Shown: in pieces, positions 35,546-51,217 of the stretch
Position numbering within the stretch: the stretch's first letter is position 1
Layout of the letters: every line of letters begins with the position of its first letter
Origin: Limnomonas spitsbergensis
Lineage: Eukaryota > Chlorophyta > Chlorophyceae > Chlamydomonadales
Reading direction: 5' to 3'
DNA: 64,000 nt
Assembly (NCBI GenBank): GCA_037349105.1
Contig: JAYJMM010000109.1
Coordinates: 3,111,001-3,175,000 of the forward strand
Position numbers and translations under genes: made by a program
Notes under the pieces: generated by a model
The model's input: the letters and a program-made list of their open reading frames with translations, nothing else
Database searches by the model: none
Told to the model about the DNA's origin: nothing

Positions 35546-37684
35546 ATGCCATCGGAATTGAAGCTACAAATAACTATTCCAGGAGTTTCTGCAAAGGTGC
35601 GCGAATTGCTGTTGTCGTCTCCACTCTACCGGTGTGCATCATGTCGCACACGCTCCATGTGGGGGGGGGAGGCAGCTTCCAACAAGGACTTGAATGATGT
35701 CATGGTTTGCTAGTGACTGAACCTGAAAGGAGCCCTCGACCATGAGGAAAGCTGACACTTGCTGCAATCTCAGCATGTCCCATGCGGCTGTCCCTGCACA
35801 TTTGCCGCATGATTCCTAAGAAGAGTCGAGATGCATGCCCTCCCTATTACCTGCTTGTCTATTCACACTGATGCACAGTACTGCACAGCAGAGATACTTC
35901 CCTCTGGCCCAAACCTGTCCTCAGGACTATTATCGAGTTGTGTACAGCAATGGCAACAGCATCTGTCGCTTCCACAAAGAAGTCAATAAAGATGAAGCGG
36001 CTACTGCAACAGAATGGGATCAAGGAAAGAGGAGTGTGTCCTTCCGCATGCCGCTCAATGTCCCTGGCTTGATTAAGAAGATTATAGGTGGGTCATGCTC
36101 ATTGCAGCTACTGTGCCATTTGCCCATGCGTAAAATATCCCATCTGCATTGTTTCCATCTTGTCTCTCTGTTGTTCATGTCTGTGCTTCTATGGGGCTCA
36201 GGTTCAGATACTATCAAAGTGGTGGAGGAATGCTCGCTCGCATGGGATTGCACAAGTGGTTTCAAGGTCTTGTCGGAGCCTTGTCTCGATGTGAGTGGGG
36301 AAGGCGGCTACACTCGTCATTGAATTAGCCCCATGCAATCATCGAAGCAGACTCATGCAGGTTCCATGCGCTTTCTTGGCAACCACTGCATAGAACAGGC
36401 GGTTGATATGGGGGGGCACCAGGTCAGCTGACCTGGTGTCATGGAAATGGATGCACATGCATAGTTCCTAACTTCCGTGCCCCTTGCTCTGTTATGTCTG
36501 TCCGGACAGTTGGATTTTCACTCTGTGTATGTAACCAGCCAAGCTCTTTCCTCCTGCTTGGGGAGTAAGCTCTGCGCATGCCGCTTGCACTCAAATGCCA
36601 TGTGCTTGCATTGGAATCAAATCATGCCCGTGCACTGATTCAAGCCCAACGACCCTGTTGCAGTTCCCTGGGGCCAGCAAGTTCGCCACTAGCGGATTGA
36701 CAACAGTTTCGGATGGACCGGACGGCTGCCAGGTAGGGCTTGGTGCATGAGGCCTATCATGGAATCTGGAGAGGTATTGTCACTGTTTTGCCTGGAAATG
36801 TTGGTTTCGTACTCAGTGTTGACCGCGATGCAAAGCATCTCATGAAGTCCCCCGGCCCTCACCACTACTTAGCAACTTTGGCGCGGGCTTTCTACAGGTT
36901 CCATTATAAACTGAATATGCCACCAATCTTCGGCAGGTGGACTGTGTGATGCAGTGCAACGCTGCCATGCCCTGGCCGATGCAGAGCACTGTTGAAGCCG
37001 CCATGATGCAGGAGGGACGGGTCACAGTGGGCAAGGTGAGTGGCTGGGGTTTCTAGTGCTGAGTCAGCTTATCTTAAATCCAAGGTTGAAGAATTTTCCG
37101 CATATCAAGCCTTTAAAATTGAATGTGACCCTGCTGTTGCGTGTGATTGTCAGTTCCTGGACTTCACTCGCAAAGTCTGTGAGGAGGACCTGAGGGGCGC
37201 AGGAGCTGCCGTGGACTCGCCAGTGGCTGCTCCGACCCCTGCAAGGAGGGCAGGCCAGGAAGAGCTGGCTCATCATGAGATCTTCTTCGACGCTATCGAT
37301 GAGCCTTCGTCTGCTTCTGGCGAAGAAGCAACCGAGCGTCCGGCAGTATCTTCGGCACTGGTTCCATACGAAGAAATTGGCCGTGACGAGGCAGCCCTCA
37401 GGTGCCTGCTCCAGATCCAGGCCTCGTGCTCCGAGACTGCTGCCCTCATGAGGCAGGTGCAGCAATCCTTGATGCAGATGGATGAGAACATTGAGACCAT
37501 CCGCCAAGCTGTGGTTGAGACGGCCGGGACGTCAAATGGCTTCGGAGCCGCAGTGGGGGCTGGCTTATCGAGAGGCTCCAGTTACAGCTGGACATTAGTG
37601 ATGTGCTTCTGCCTGGCTGGAGTCTCAGCAGGGTCTATTGTCTATATGAGAGCCAAGTCAAGATCTGGGTCCACAGGGCATTGA
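35546..37684 (+). CDS. SRPBCC/START-superfamily protein with C-terminal membrane anchor
   Basis: Exons 35546-35596, 35925-36087, 36202-36290, 36664-36732, 36937-37035 and 37154-37684 join in phase to 333 residues. The N-terminal 150 residues read MPSELKLQITIPGVSAK, DYYRVVYSNGN, SVSFRMPLNVPGLIKKIIG, KVVEECSLAWD and a late VTVGKFLDFTRKV helix. This order (proline-centred loop, VPGLIKK, then paired strands and a C-terminal helix) resembles helix-grip lipid-binding folds such as DUF2505 or VASt. A coiled region (LQIQASCSETAALMRQVQQS) precedes a single membrane segment (WTLVMCFCLAGVSAGSIVYM), then a short basic tail, so it looks tail-anchored. Lipid transfer or sensing is a guess from fold and topology; the ligand is unknown. 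Confidence 0.65.
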
Positions 37685-38630
37685 ATGTCGTCAGAAAGAG
37701 GTCGATGATGCTGTCATCATTAAGATGCCACTGATAACGATTGCACAGGAGGGAATGTCAGACCGTGCAGTGCTATGACTGCAATCTGTGTATTTACGTT
37801 ACTCGGACAGCTCATCATCCCTAAATTTGTTCATGGCTGTCTTTACCATTAGAACTGTTGAATGTCATGGCGCTTTGGAGTAAGTTGCATCAGAACTTCA
37901 ACAACACTATACGCAAGTTGTTGCAAAAATCTGTGTCTTGTAAATTTGGCAGTGGTCCGGCTACTGTATGGGTGGGATGTCTTGTTTCCCTCTCCAGTGT
38001 GAGATCTAGGTTGCGGATGCCGTCACTCGGTCAGCATAAGAGGACTACCCGGTGTGAAGTTTTGTGAAGTTTTTACAGTCCAGCAGAGCATCACCCTTGA
38101 TGCATGGGACAGGGCCTCGCTGGGACAAAGGATTCCAGTCCTTTACTCCTTTTGCGTGCCTCAGCGGGTGCAATCCAAGCAAGTGACCCAGATCCTCAGA
38201 GAATTTGTCAGGACAGTTTAACTCAAATTTTCCCAGGATGCCGGAACTGCGATTTCCCCAGACAATAGTTGTACTCATAAAGCATCCCTGACTTAGCCAC
38301 AGCTTGATGATACAGCAATCGTCACTACTGGTATGACGGATTTATATGGGTTGATGGAATCAAAACATGGTGTGTTAACGAGGGCGGGGACAAGTGATTG
38401 AAGCTCTGCGCATTCCAGAGTTTGTGTAGCTCCTGTCAGGTAGAGCCCACGGAAACATCCTCGCATCGACTGACGTGAATGCAATCATGCAAGCGTCTCT
38501 GTCACAATGCAGCAGCACAGTACTGTCGCAGGCTTAACAGTGCATTGCCACTACCACCTGCACTGCCACTGGTAAGTAACAGGCTTGAAGGTCATATTAG
38601 TCACAGGGGATGCCAAGTGATATGACTATA
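37685..38630. other. intergenic with one dispersed-repeat copy
   Basis: 3' UTR of the SRPBCC gene, then spacer up to the left boundary of the split-repeat element. Apart from the repeat at 38053-38112 I see nothing in it. Confidence 0.5.
38053..38112 (+). repeat. 60-bp dispersed repeat, copy 3
   Basis: GTGTGAAGTTTTGTGAAGTT, TTTACAGTCCAGCAGAGCAT and GATGCATGGGACAG. This copy lies outside MTR4, about 11.5 kb from copy 1, so the family is dispersed and not a local duplication. Confidence 0.8.
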
Positions 38631-39509
38631 TGTCGCACCATAAAGCAGTAACTGCTATACTATTGTAAATACCGAGAACTCCGGTCAGGACGCCTTAGAA
38701 AGGCGTCCTCTACTCACAAATATGGTACAGCGCCGTACACTCAGGCTCCTTGTACTACATACAAGAGCTGATTAACAGGATAACTGTAAGGCACAGCCCT
38801 AGTAGGGGAGTCTTCCTGTCTAGGGTCTGTCTGGGTGTCCCTGTCTCGTGGGTACCGCCCCTACTACTTTACTCGCGATGTGCGCTTCGGGTCCGTGGCG
38901 GACTTCTTTCCTCACAACAGTGAAGGACGCCTACGGGCAGGCTCAGTGACTATTCACTGGCTGCGAGTGCTCAGCGAGTTAAGCTGTGAAGCTGGATGAT
39001 GTAAGACTAGCAAATAGCCTTGGGAGCACAGGCCTTCTGGCCGTCTGGGCGCGATCCAGCGGGGCTATGTAAAGGGGCACTTACCGCGCGTCACGCGGTG
39101 AGGTGGCCGGGGCGTAGACTGCGTACTTCTTCTTCGGCAGGGGTCTCGGTCCTCAACTGAGGTCTCTATCTCCTGCTATACTAGCGGAGGTTGTATAGGC
39201 TTGACTTAAGTTAAGGTACTGACTTATGGGAACGCAGAAGGTCTCATTCACAGATGACAGCCGGTGCTTGTTACAAATAGAGGTCTGTTCTTTAGAAAGG
39301 GACGAAGTAACTAGTTTAGGCAATGGCCGGGATACAGGGACCCGGCAGGCCCAATTCAGAGTACGGTAGAATCTGCTAATCCCCTTGCGTAAGCGGGTTT
39401 ATAGGTCTCAGTTCAAATCAGGAGACTCCGCAGAGAAGCTGCGGAGGCTCCGTGGCCGCTAACTGCGGTTCAAACGGTTCTGTCACGTATACGGTAATAT
39501 ACTGTGACA
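38631..39509 (-). repeat. joined repeat unit alpha2-beta2
   Basis: This 879-bp unit holds both halves uninterrupted, joined at ACTCGCGATG (38871-38880). On the plus strand it starts TGTCGCACCATAAAG and ends ATACTGTGACA. The right half recurs at 48521-49160 and the left half at 39512-39757. Confidence 0.9.
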
Positions 39510-39511
39510 GC

Positions 39512-39757
39512 TGTCGCACCATAAAGCAGTAACTGCAATACTATGGTATATACCGTGAACTCCGGTCAGGACGCCTTATAGAGGCGTCCTCTACTCACAA
39601 ATATGGTACAGCGCCGTACACTCAGGCTCCTTGTACTACATACAAGAGCTGTTTAACAGGATAACTGTAAGGCACAGCCCTAGTAGGAGAGTCTTCCTGT
39701 CTAGGGTAAGTCTGGGTGTCCCTGTCTCGTGGGTACCGCCCCTACTACTTTACTCGC
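39512..39757 (-). repeat. repeat half beta1
   Basis: 246 bp, the same length as 38631-38876, with about ten substitutions. It ends at TACTCGC, where the shared unit would continue GATG, and instead runs into a C-rich tract. Confidence 0.9.
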
Positions 39758-39770
39758 CCCCCGCTCCCCA
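39757..39770 (-). promoter_or_regulatory. polypurine-tract-like sequence
   Basis: On the minus strand TGGGGAGCGGGGGG abuts beta1. In LTR elements a polypurine tract directly before the 3' LTR primes plus-strand synthesis. The single C interrupts the purines. Position, not experiment, supports this role. Confidence 0.45.
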
Positions 39771-40483
39771 GCGTTAAGCCCTCCAGGCATGCCCGGGAGC
39801 CGGAAAAGGGGTGGTGCTGAAAGAAACTTCTGGAAAATATGTACGTAGAAGCTCAAATCGTCTTAGCAAATCTGCCTGGTTCAGGCCTTCTTCAAAAGAA
39901 AAATTCCACAGAGTCTCAGCTGCTGATGCGCAATTAATGCGCGGATTCCCGCAAATCCTAGCTGTTCAGCCCACAACTGGCTAGCAAACAGAGTCATCTC
40001 CGCAGTCATCAGGCCAGGCCATGAATACCCGCTGCTCTCGCCCCACTGCGCCATAGACACCTGGTCTTCAAGGCCACAGGAAATGTGCGCCGTAGCAGCG
40101 GGATCCTGCCCCCCGCTGTGTTATCATCACACGAACTGACTAATTATCTTCATCCATCATCTCCAGCGTATATACTACCGCAGCCTTGCTGCTACGGTTC
40201 TTGAGAAACAAATTTGTACTACGTCGCTGCCATAGCATAGTCCCAATCTTGCATTTCCAGCCTTCGGCCCGCTGGCCGCCGGCCCACTGCCTGCCGGGTA
40301 CTAGGACAAGCCGCGCTGCGCCTGAAGGCATCTTCTGCTACGCAGGCGTTTGCCCGCTCCTTGCCGGTTACAGCGTGGGTACCGTCAAGTGCTCAGCGGC
40401 CTTGCCGCTCTGGGCGCGGCCTTCCCTGAGTTTCAGGCCTCAGTAAACCCTTCAAGTGCTGACTCCTCTTCCTCCCTTGCTGC
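39771..40483. other. non-coding 3' part of the retroelement
   Basis: No conserved ORF lies between the PPT-like tract and the end of the integrase/PHD frame at 40484. Confidence 0.5.
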
Positions 40484-45633
<5,150 letters not shown>

Positions 45634-45822
45634 TTGGCCCCGAGGCTCTGAGTCTCTATCCGAGGAATCGGAGCTGTCCCCATTCTTTGCCCAGAAATGC
45701 CTGGAACATGCCGGGCCACCCCTCGCACGGGGCCAGGCACCCCCTTTGCCGGAGGTCCCTCAGGAACCCCATTGCATGTGCCATAGATCTGGCTGAACCT
45801 GCTGGCATTGTACCGTAATGGT

Positions 45823-46701
45823 TCATTGCCAGGGATTCCACCGCCATCTTCCAATGGTGTTTTGCTGGGCCACCTGCCCCTCTGGCACCACCCGGAAGGC
45901 TACAGGCACTTCTGCCACCTGGTTGCTCCCAACCTGGGCCGTGCCTGTGTCCTGGTCATACCCCCCGTAGATAGACATCAGGCAAATATGCCTCTCTTGG
46001 CCTGCCCACCTGGGGTCTTCTGACTGATCTGCTGGCCCTGGCCATCCTGGCAGGCCCGGCAGCGTGCTTGGTCCCGCTGCAGCCTGTTGTTCTCTCCAGT
46101 CCGCGTATGAGATCCCCTGGGCAGCCTCATAGGCCTGCCGCATGCGTTCTTCTGAGGCCTCCTGGCTTCTGCCAGGCCCCCTGACTCCCAAGCCCCGTTC
46201 TGGGCCTGCTGGTGCTCGCAGCCTGTCGAAGCGGCTGCTCTCGCCTGCCTGCAAGGCATTTCCTTGCTCTGGGCACGCATTTGCGTAGTGCCCCGGCTTC
46301 AAGCAATTGAAGCAGACTCCCCCATCGTGGGGTCCTAGGACGCTCTTTTGTCCTCCCGTCCAACCTCGCCCTGCCTGGGCCCTGCCCGGCGGACTCTGGC
46401 CGGAGGCCCTCCTCTTGTCCTGCTCTTTCTCCTCCCGCCTGTATGCCCTGGCTTGGCCCCCTGGGCCACGCTCCTGGGACCTGCCCCTGGGCTGGCTCCT
46501 GCGCTTCCTGCTGGCCGACCGCTGCCTCCTGCCCCTGCCCTGTTCATCAGGCGGGTTGTGTCTGGCAGCGTGGTCCGGCCGCTGGGTCCTAGCCTCGGGC
46601 GTAGGCACCACCCCGTGGCGTTCCCCACTGTGGGTCCTCTGCGCGCTCCTGCTGCGCTTTCTGGGCTCCTGGCCCCTTGCAGTCGCGGGAGCTGTCCCCA
46701 T
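45823..46701 (-). CDS. retroelement gag-like ORF with CCHC zinc knuckle
   Basis: 292 residues, with a highly basic Arg/Ser/Gly-rich first half and then CFNCLKPGHYANAC, a perfect CX2CX4HX4C zinc knuckle near residue 130. Knuckles of this type bind element RNA in gag nucleocapsid. The C-terminal part (HICLMSIYGGYDQDTGTAQV) may be the start of a protease-like or linker region, but no DTG/DSG catalytic context is convincing: the DTG in this stretch lacks the usual following hydrophobic residues. It follows the coiled-coil ORF in the same direction, 87 bp downstream. Confidence 0.7.
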   Translation of the reverse strand: MGTAPATARGQEPRKRSRSAQRTHSGERHGVVPTPEARTQRPDHAARHNPPDEQGRGRRQRSASRKRRSQPRGRSQERGPGGQARAYRREEKEQDKRRASGQSPPGRAQAGRGWTGGQKSVLGPHDGGVCFNCLKPGHYANACPEQGNALQAGESSRFDRLRAPAGPERGLGVRGPGRSQEASEERMRQAYEAAQGISYADWREQQAAAGPSTLPGLPGWPGPADQSEDPRWAGQERHICLMSIYGGYDQDTGTAQVGSNQVAEVPVAFRVVPEGQVAQQNTIGRWRWNPWQ

Positions 46702-46788
46702 TTGCTGCGCGTGCGCCTCCTCACTGGCCCCCCTGGCCCTGTCACCGCCCCCTGGTCCTTTCTGACCGGGGGCCTTTTCCTCTGCTCC

Positions 46789-48060
46789 TTACAGCTCACC
46801 ATGGCCGGGATGATCACTCTCTTCGTCCGTGTTCTCCCAAGGAGATGCGGGACGGAACATCTCTTGGATGCATGCTGCTAGCTCCGGGTCTACAGGGACT
46901 GGGAGTGGGTTCCCCTGGTTCAGCGGCTGCCCCGCCTGCTGGTCTCCGATAACGTTGTACAGCTCTCGCAGCTGATCTGCGTGCAAGACGTACTGCTGCT
47001 GCACCTCGGTTAGCCGCTCGTTGGCATCCTGGATGCGCGTCCACCTGGCCTGCTGCAGGCGCAGGTATTCAACTGAAGCCACCGCCTGGCGGTACAGCTG
47101 TTCTTCCTTCCTTTTCAGATCCTTCTGCAGGGACTCCACCTGGCTGCGCAGCCTGTCTATGTCCCTGGACTTTCTGCTAGGCCTTGCCTCCTGGGCCTTC
47201 TCCTCATCGCTATCCTCTGCCTCTTCCTCCTCGTCCTCGCTGCCAGGCTCCCCCTGGCCGCGGTTCGCGTTACCACGCTGCCTTGTTGCGCCCCGCGCTT
47301 TGCCTCCTGCTTCTGGGGCGACTCCACCATCACCTCCTTTGGCCTCTTGCGTCGGTGCACTCGATCCCGCCACAGCTGGCGGTGTTGCCGCTGTGCGCCT
47401 GCTTTGGCTGCCTTCTTGCTGCGGCCTGGGCAGCTGCTCCTCATTGGCCCTCTCGCCCCTGCTGGGCACTCGCACCTCCGAGCGCAGCGTTGGTCCCGAG
47501 ATGGCAGCTCTTCCTGCCGCAGCTGCGCCGAAGGCCACCCTCGGCGTTGCTGCAGGCGCGGCCACCGGAGCTTCCTCATGGTCCCTGTGCTGAGTCAGCG
47601 CTAGTATCCTCAGCTCGCACGCTTCGGATGAGTGCTGGCCTGGCGTCCCGCACAAGACGCATGGGTGGCCTGGACTTGCTGCCAAGCATCTCCTGATAAT
47701 TTCTTTCTCAGCTGCGGGCATTGCCGCTGCCCGGCGTGCCTTGTGCGTATCCTCTGATACTGCAGCAGCGGTCACTGCCCTTGCTGCTGCCTGGCTCTGC
47801 TGTGATGCAGCAGCCTTTGCTGCCCCCTTGTCTTCTCTAGGCGCGGCTGTTGCGGCCCCTGCCTGCACCTGCCTGTGATGGTGTGGTCTTGAAGGGGCCT
47901 CCTGTGGACCCCCACGGCTGCTCCTGCCTGCATCTGCGGCTCTCCCACGGCTCTGTCCCACCTCTTGTCCAGCCCTCATGGCGACACCACGGTGGTCGTC
48001 TGAACCCATGGGCATAGTGGTGAATGACAACGATGTCAGCCTCTCGTTCAGCCTGAACAC
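46789..48060 (-). CDS. retroelement gag-like ORF with coiled coil
   Basis: 423 residues. The N-terminal 110 are Ala/Gln/Arg-rich. Near residue 130 is CVLCGTPGQHSSEAC, a CX2CX5HX4C knuckle-like motif, one residue longer than the canonical spacing. Residues about 290-390 form a strong coiled coil (LRSQVESLQKDLKRKEEQL, then LTEVQQQYVLHADQLREL). It is the first ORF after the alpha1 repeat, as expected for gag. No capsid motif is recognised by eye. Confidence 0.6.
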   Translation of the reverse strand: MFRLNERLTSLSFTTMPMGSDDHRGVAMRAGQEVGQSRGRAADAGRSSRGGPQEAPSRPHHHRQVQAGAATAAPREDKGAAKAAASQQSQAAARAVTAAAVSEDTHKARRAAAMPAAEKEIIRRCLAASPGHPCVLCGTPGQHSSEACELRILALTQHRDHEEAPVAAPAATPRVAFGAAAAGRAAISGPTLRSEVRVPSRGERANEEQLPRPQQEGSQSRRTAATPPAVAGSSAPTQEAKGGDGGVAPEAGGKARGATRQRGNANRGQGEPGSEDEEEEAEDSDEEKAQEARPSRKSRDIDRLRSQVESLQKDLKRKEEQLYRQAVASVEYLRLQQARWTRIQDANERLTEVQQQYVLHADQLRELYNVIGDQQAGQPLNQGNPLPVPVDPELAACIQEMFRPASPWENTDEESDHPGHGEL

Positions 48061-48520
48061 CTTCTGGGCAGCTCTCGTAGTCTCACGCCTTGCGTGGTTA
48101 GTTGTAGCCTCTTGCGTGTTGTCCGCTCAGCTTCGTAGTCCTGAACAAAGGCTTGGACCACCAGATTTTAAACTCGGATCCCTGATCCTTCGGGTTTACT
48201 TCTGTCAATGCTTGGCGGATTGGATCCACCTCAACCACAATCTTCAAGCACACAGGTAATTTATCTGCTGGGTGTATAAATCCACAGCCAAATCTTCAAG
48301 CCTCTCCTGGACTCAACACTGAGCAGCCACGCGCAATGATTCACAGTGCTTAACTTGGCAATCTCTCTCTGGAGATTTCCTCAGCAAGGTGCAGTTCAAG
48401 CACTGTCCAAGGTTGTTTGCTGACAAACAAAAATCCAATTTCACAGCACAAGCACCTTTTGCAGGGATTGGCAAATCAGGCTGATCAGGCTAGATCCACT
48501 TCGTCCCTTTCTAAAGGACA
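48061..48520 (-). other. retroelement leader
   Basis: Non-coding stretch between alpha1 and the first ORF; holds the candidate primer site at its right end and otherwise nothing recognised. Confidence 0.5.
48498..48516 (-). promoter_or_regulatory. candidate self-complementary primer-binding site
   Basis: The plus-strand 19-mer ACTTCGTCCCTTTCTAAAG is the exact reverse complement of 39290-39308 inside alpha2, and matches alpha1 at 48937-48955 with one change. It sits 4 bp from the inner edge of alpha1, exactly where an LTR element keeps its primer-binding site. Element RNA could therefore fold back and self-prime, as in Tf1-type elements. This is inference from position and complementarity. 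Confidence 0.45.
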
Positions 48521-49160
48521 CGCGATGTGCGCTTCAGGTCCGTGGCGGACTTCTTTCCTCACAACAGTGAAGGACGCCTACGGGCAGGCTCAGTGACTAT
48601 TCACTGGCTGCGAGTGCTCAGCGAGTTAAGCTGTGAAGCTGGATGATGTAAGACTAGCAAATAGCCTTGGGAGCACAGGCCTTCTGGCCGTCTGGGCGCG
48701 ATCCAGCGGGGCTATGTAAAGGGGCACTTACCGCGCGTCACGCGGTGAGGTGGCCGGGGCGTAGACTGCGTACTTCTTCTTCGGCAGGGGTCTCGGTCCT
48801 CAACTGAGGGTTCTATCTCCTGCTATACCAGCGGAGGTTGTATAGGCTTGACTTGAGTTAAGGTACTGACTTATGGGAACGCAGAAGGTCTCATTCACAG
48901 ATGACAGCCGGTGCTTGTTACAAATAGAGGTCTGTTCTTTAGAAAGGGACGAGGTAAGTAGTTTAGGCAATGGCCGGGATACAGGGACCCGGCAGGCCCA
49001 ATTCAGAGTACGGTAGAATCTGCTAATCCCCTTGCGTAAGCAGGTTTATAGGTCTCAGTTCAAATCAGGAGACTCCGCAGAGAAGCTGCGGAGGCTCCGT
49101 GGCCGCTAACTGCGGTTCAAACGGTTCTGTCACGTATATATACGGTAATATACTGTGACA
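48521..49160 (-). repeat. repeat half alpha1
   Basis: Begins CGCGATGTGCGCTTCAGG and ends TACTGTGACA. It differs from 38877-39509 by about nine substitutions and a 4-bp TATA expansion near 49137. The leading CGC is also the last three bases of beta1, so CGC is shared at both inner edges. Confidence 0.9.
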
Positions 49161-49631
49161 TATATGACCTTAGGTCAGGCCATTGTTACCGCCTGTGATA
49201 TAACCCTGGTTACCGGTCACCGGCTATCCAGTAGCGTTGTATAGTATCCCAGTACAGCCAGGGGTAATCCCATGCAGATCTGAACCCATACATCCTACCA
49301 TCTGCAGCAGGGATCTACAGGGATGTGTGACCAAAAACCCCGCGGACAGGCACCCAGCACGCAACCGGGACGTTGTGCCGTGAATCACAAAAATGTAGGG
49401 TTTGAGCCACAGGCTTGAGCTTTGAAGCTTTCTGAAATGAAGCCTGGCGAAGGGATCTCCAACGGCGTTGCCTAGGCTGAGAAATTGAAGCCGCCTCGCT
49501 GACTTATACAAGCACGCAGTCAACTTAGGCTTAGAGTACGGGACCCATGCTGGGCGGTGCAGAGTTCCCCCGGATCTTGCACATATTTGTTGAATCCACC
49601 TTACTTAACTTTTTATAACGCTATCTCAGAG
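49161..49631. other. intergenic, no gene seen
   Basis: Flank of the retroelement and probable promoter of the next gene. ATATGAC occurs just outside both ends of the element (38619-38625 and 49162-49168), but with different offsets, so no clean target duplication can be named. Confidence 0.4.
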
Positions 49632-50507
49632 ATGGAGAAGGCCATGGCAGATATCACTAAGAAATCGGCCATGGCGCGTCAGCGCAGGAGAGCCTGAACA
49701 GGACTTCTGGCACCCAAACGTCGAAGCCAAGCACCGACATTTTGGGTGATCTTACGGATGGCTTCCATCAGGTAAAAATGCAGATGGTCTACGATGATCG
49801 ACTCTCACGTGCCCACAACAGTTGCAACGTTCGTTCAGGCAAATGCTATTGCGAGGAAGTCTGCGATGTCTGAAATATCGGTAAGAACATGGCATGGCAT
49901 TTGGGATCATTTGACGGTCCTCAACTCCTCTCCCTTATTAGTCAAATGCTTACTTGTGACTATGTTTGACCGTTCGTGTCCCAATACCCCTGCCACAGAA
50001 GTCGTCCTACTCCGGCACACCTGCTGCTGCAAGCCTGACTGCGATACCCGTCGCCTCTGCAGCAAAAGAAAAGAAAGAGAAGAAGAAGGTTTTTTTCGCA
50101 AGGTACGGGCTGACCACTCTAGTCATGCTGCCCTCCGCACACGGCAGTCTCTAGCTAAAGGCACTGCCAAGAGCTCATTTAAAAATGAACATGGCCTCTC
50201 GCATGGCCTGATTAATTTCCCCCCTCACTGCAGGCTGTTCAGCGGTAAAAGCTCATCCGAGTCTAAATCAGCCACAGGCCCCACAAGCAAGATGCCTGAT
50301 GTTGTGAAAATTTCTCAAGCCAAGGCCATGGAAGATATTTCTAAGAAGTCCCGCGAACTACAGAAATCGTCCAGTATCCGCCTGGCCACCAAATCAACTG
50401 ACCTCATGGGAGATCTCACAGACGAGTTCCACACTCTGAAGGATGCTGCTAAGGCCGCTGATGCAGCGAAGATGTCAGGAAAGAAAGCAGGGGACGTCTG
50501 GGACTAG
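49632..50507 (+). CDS. small Lys/Ser-rich protein of unknown function, possibly a broken gene
   Basis: The last exon is clear: acceptor before 50233, then LFSGKSSSESKSATGPTSK, SQAKAMEDISKKSRELQKS, STDLMGDLTDEFHTLKDAAK and a stop at 50507. An upstream piece near 50000-50092 encodes KSSYSGTPAAASLTAIPVAS followed by EKKEKKK. Farther upstream at 49632-49772 an older copy of the C-terminal module reads MEKAMADITKKSAMARQ, then, after a frame change, STDILGDLTDGFHQ and a GT donor. I recognise no family. Either an intron-rich small gene or a pseudogene whose module was duplicated. Confidence 0.4.
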
Positions 50508-51217
50508 AGAGAGCCTCGTACCACCATATATCCCCGTAATATCCATGCATAATGCTGTGCGATCGGCATGAAGCATGGATGTCGCATACACGGTACAATT
50601 TGTGAACTTAAAAATCAAGTGCATGACAGGAGTAGGTAATACCAGGGGGTAATACTGGCACTGATACCCCCTGGTTTACATAGATTGCCGAGGACTTTAC
50701 ATTTTTGTATTAGCCACATCATAATATGAATATTTAAAATGCCTCTTGAGTTGCGTGTCCTGGCGGCAGTGGGAGCACCTCAGCTATTGTGCTGAGCATT
50801 TCAAACCTGATTGGGGTCAGATTCTCTCGGGTACAGCCTTTGGGCTTGCCTGCGTCACCTTTTTAATTTTGCTAAGACTTCATTTTATATGCCCACTTGG
50901 CCTTGAACAAAATCGAATGCTGAACGATGACCCTTCCTGATGTGCACAGAACATCGCATAGAAGGGAGGATGTAAACAGTACTGATTTCCGGTCGCTGTC
51001 CTAGTTCGTTTTATGCTCATACCACTTAACGAGCACCTGCCCCATACTCCGCTGGACCGCAAAAAAATCACCTGTATGGTTAAATTGGTTTTGTCTTGGT
51101 CACAGGTAGACAGCCAGATTCAGAATTTCCAATCCATGGGGGTGCTAAAGAGGCGCTGCATGTGACTTGTTTGAGGTCATTCGTCAGCGCTGTCCCATGG
51201 TGCTATTCACCACTCAA
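50508..51217. other. intergenic, no gene seen
   Basis: A short inverted repeat, CCAGGGGGTA and TACCCCCTGG, spans 50642-50674. A 64-residue frame at 50746-50940 has a hydrophobic segment but no conservation evidence, and I do not call it. Confidence 0.4.

Noticed and set aside
38631..39509. A solo LTR next to an unrelated element
   Set aside because: Both halves recur separately at the edges of the adjoining coding region, so the unit belongs to one split-repeat arrangement.
50746..50940. A 64-residue membrane-like ORF
   Set aside because: It is short and isolated, with no splice or conservation evidence.
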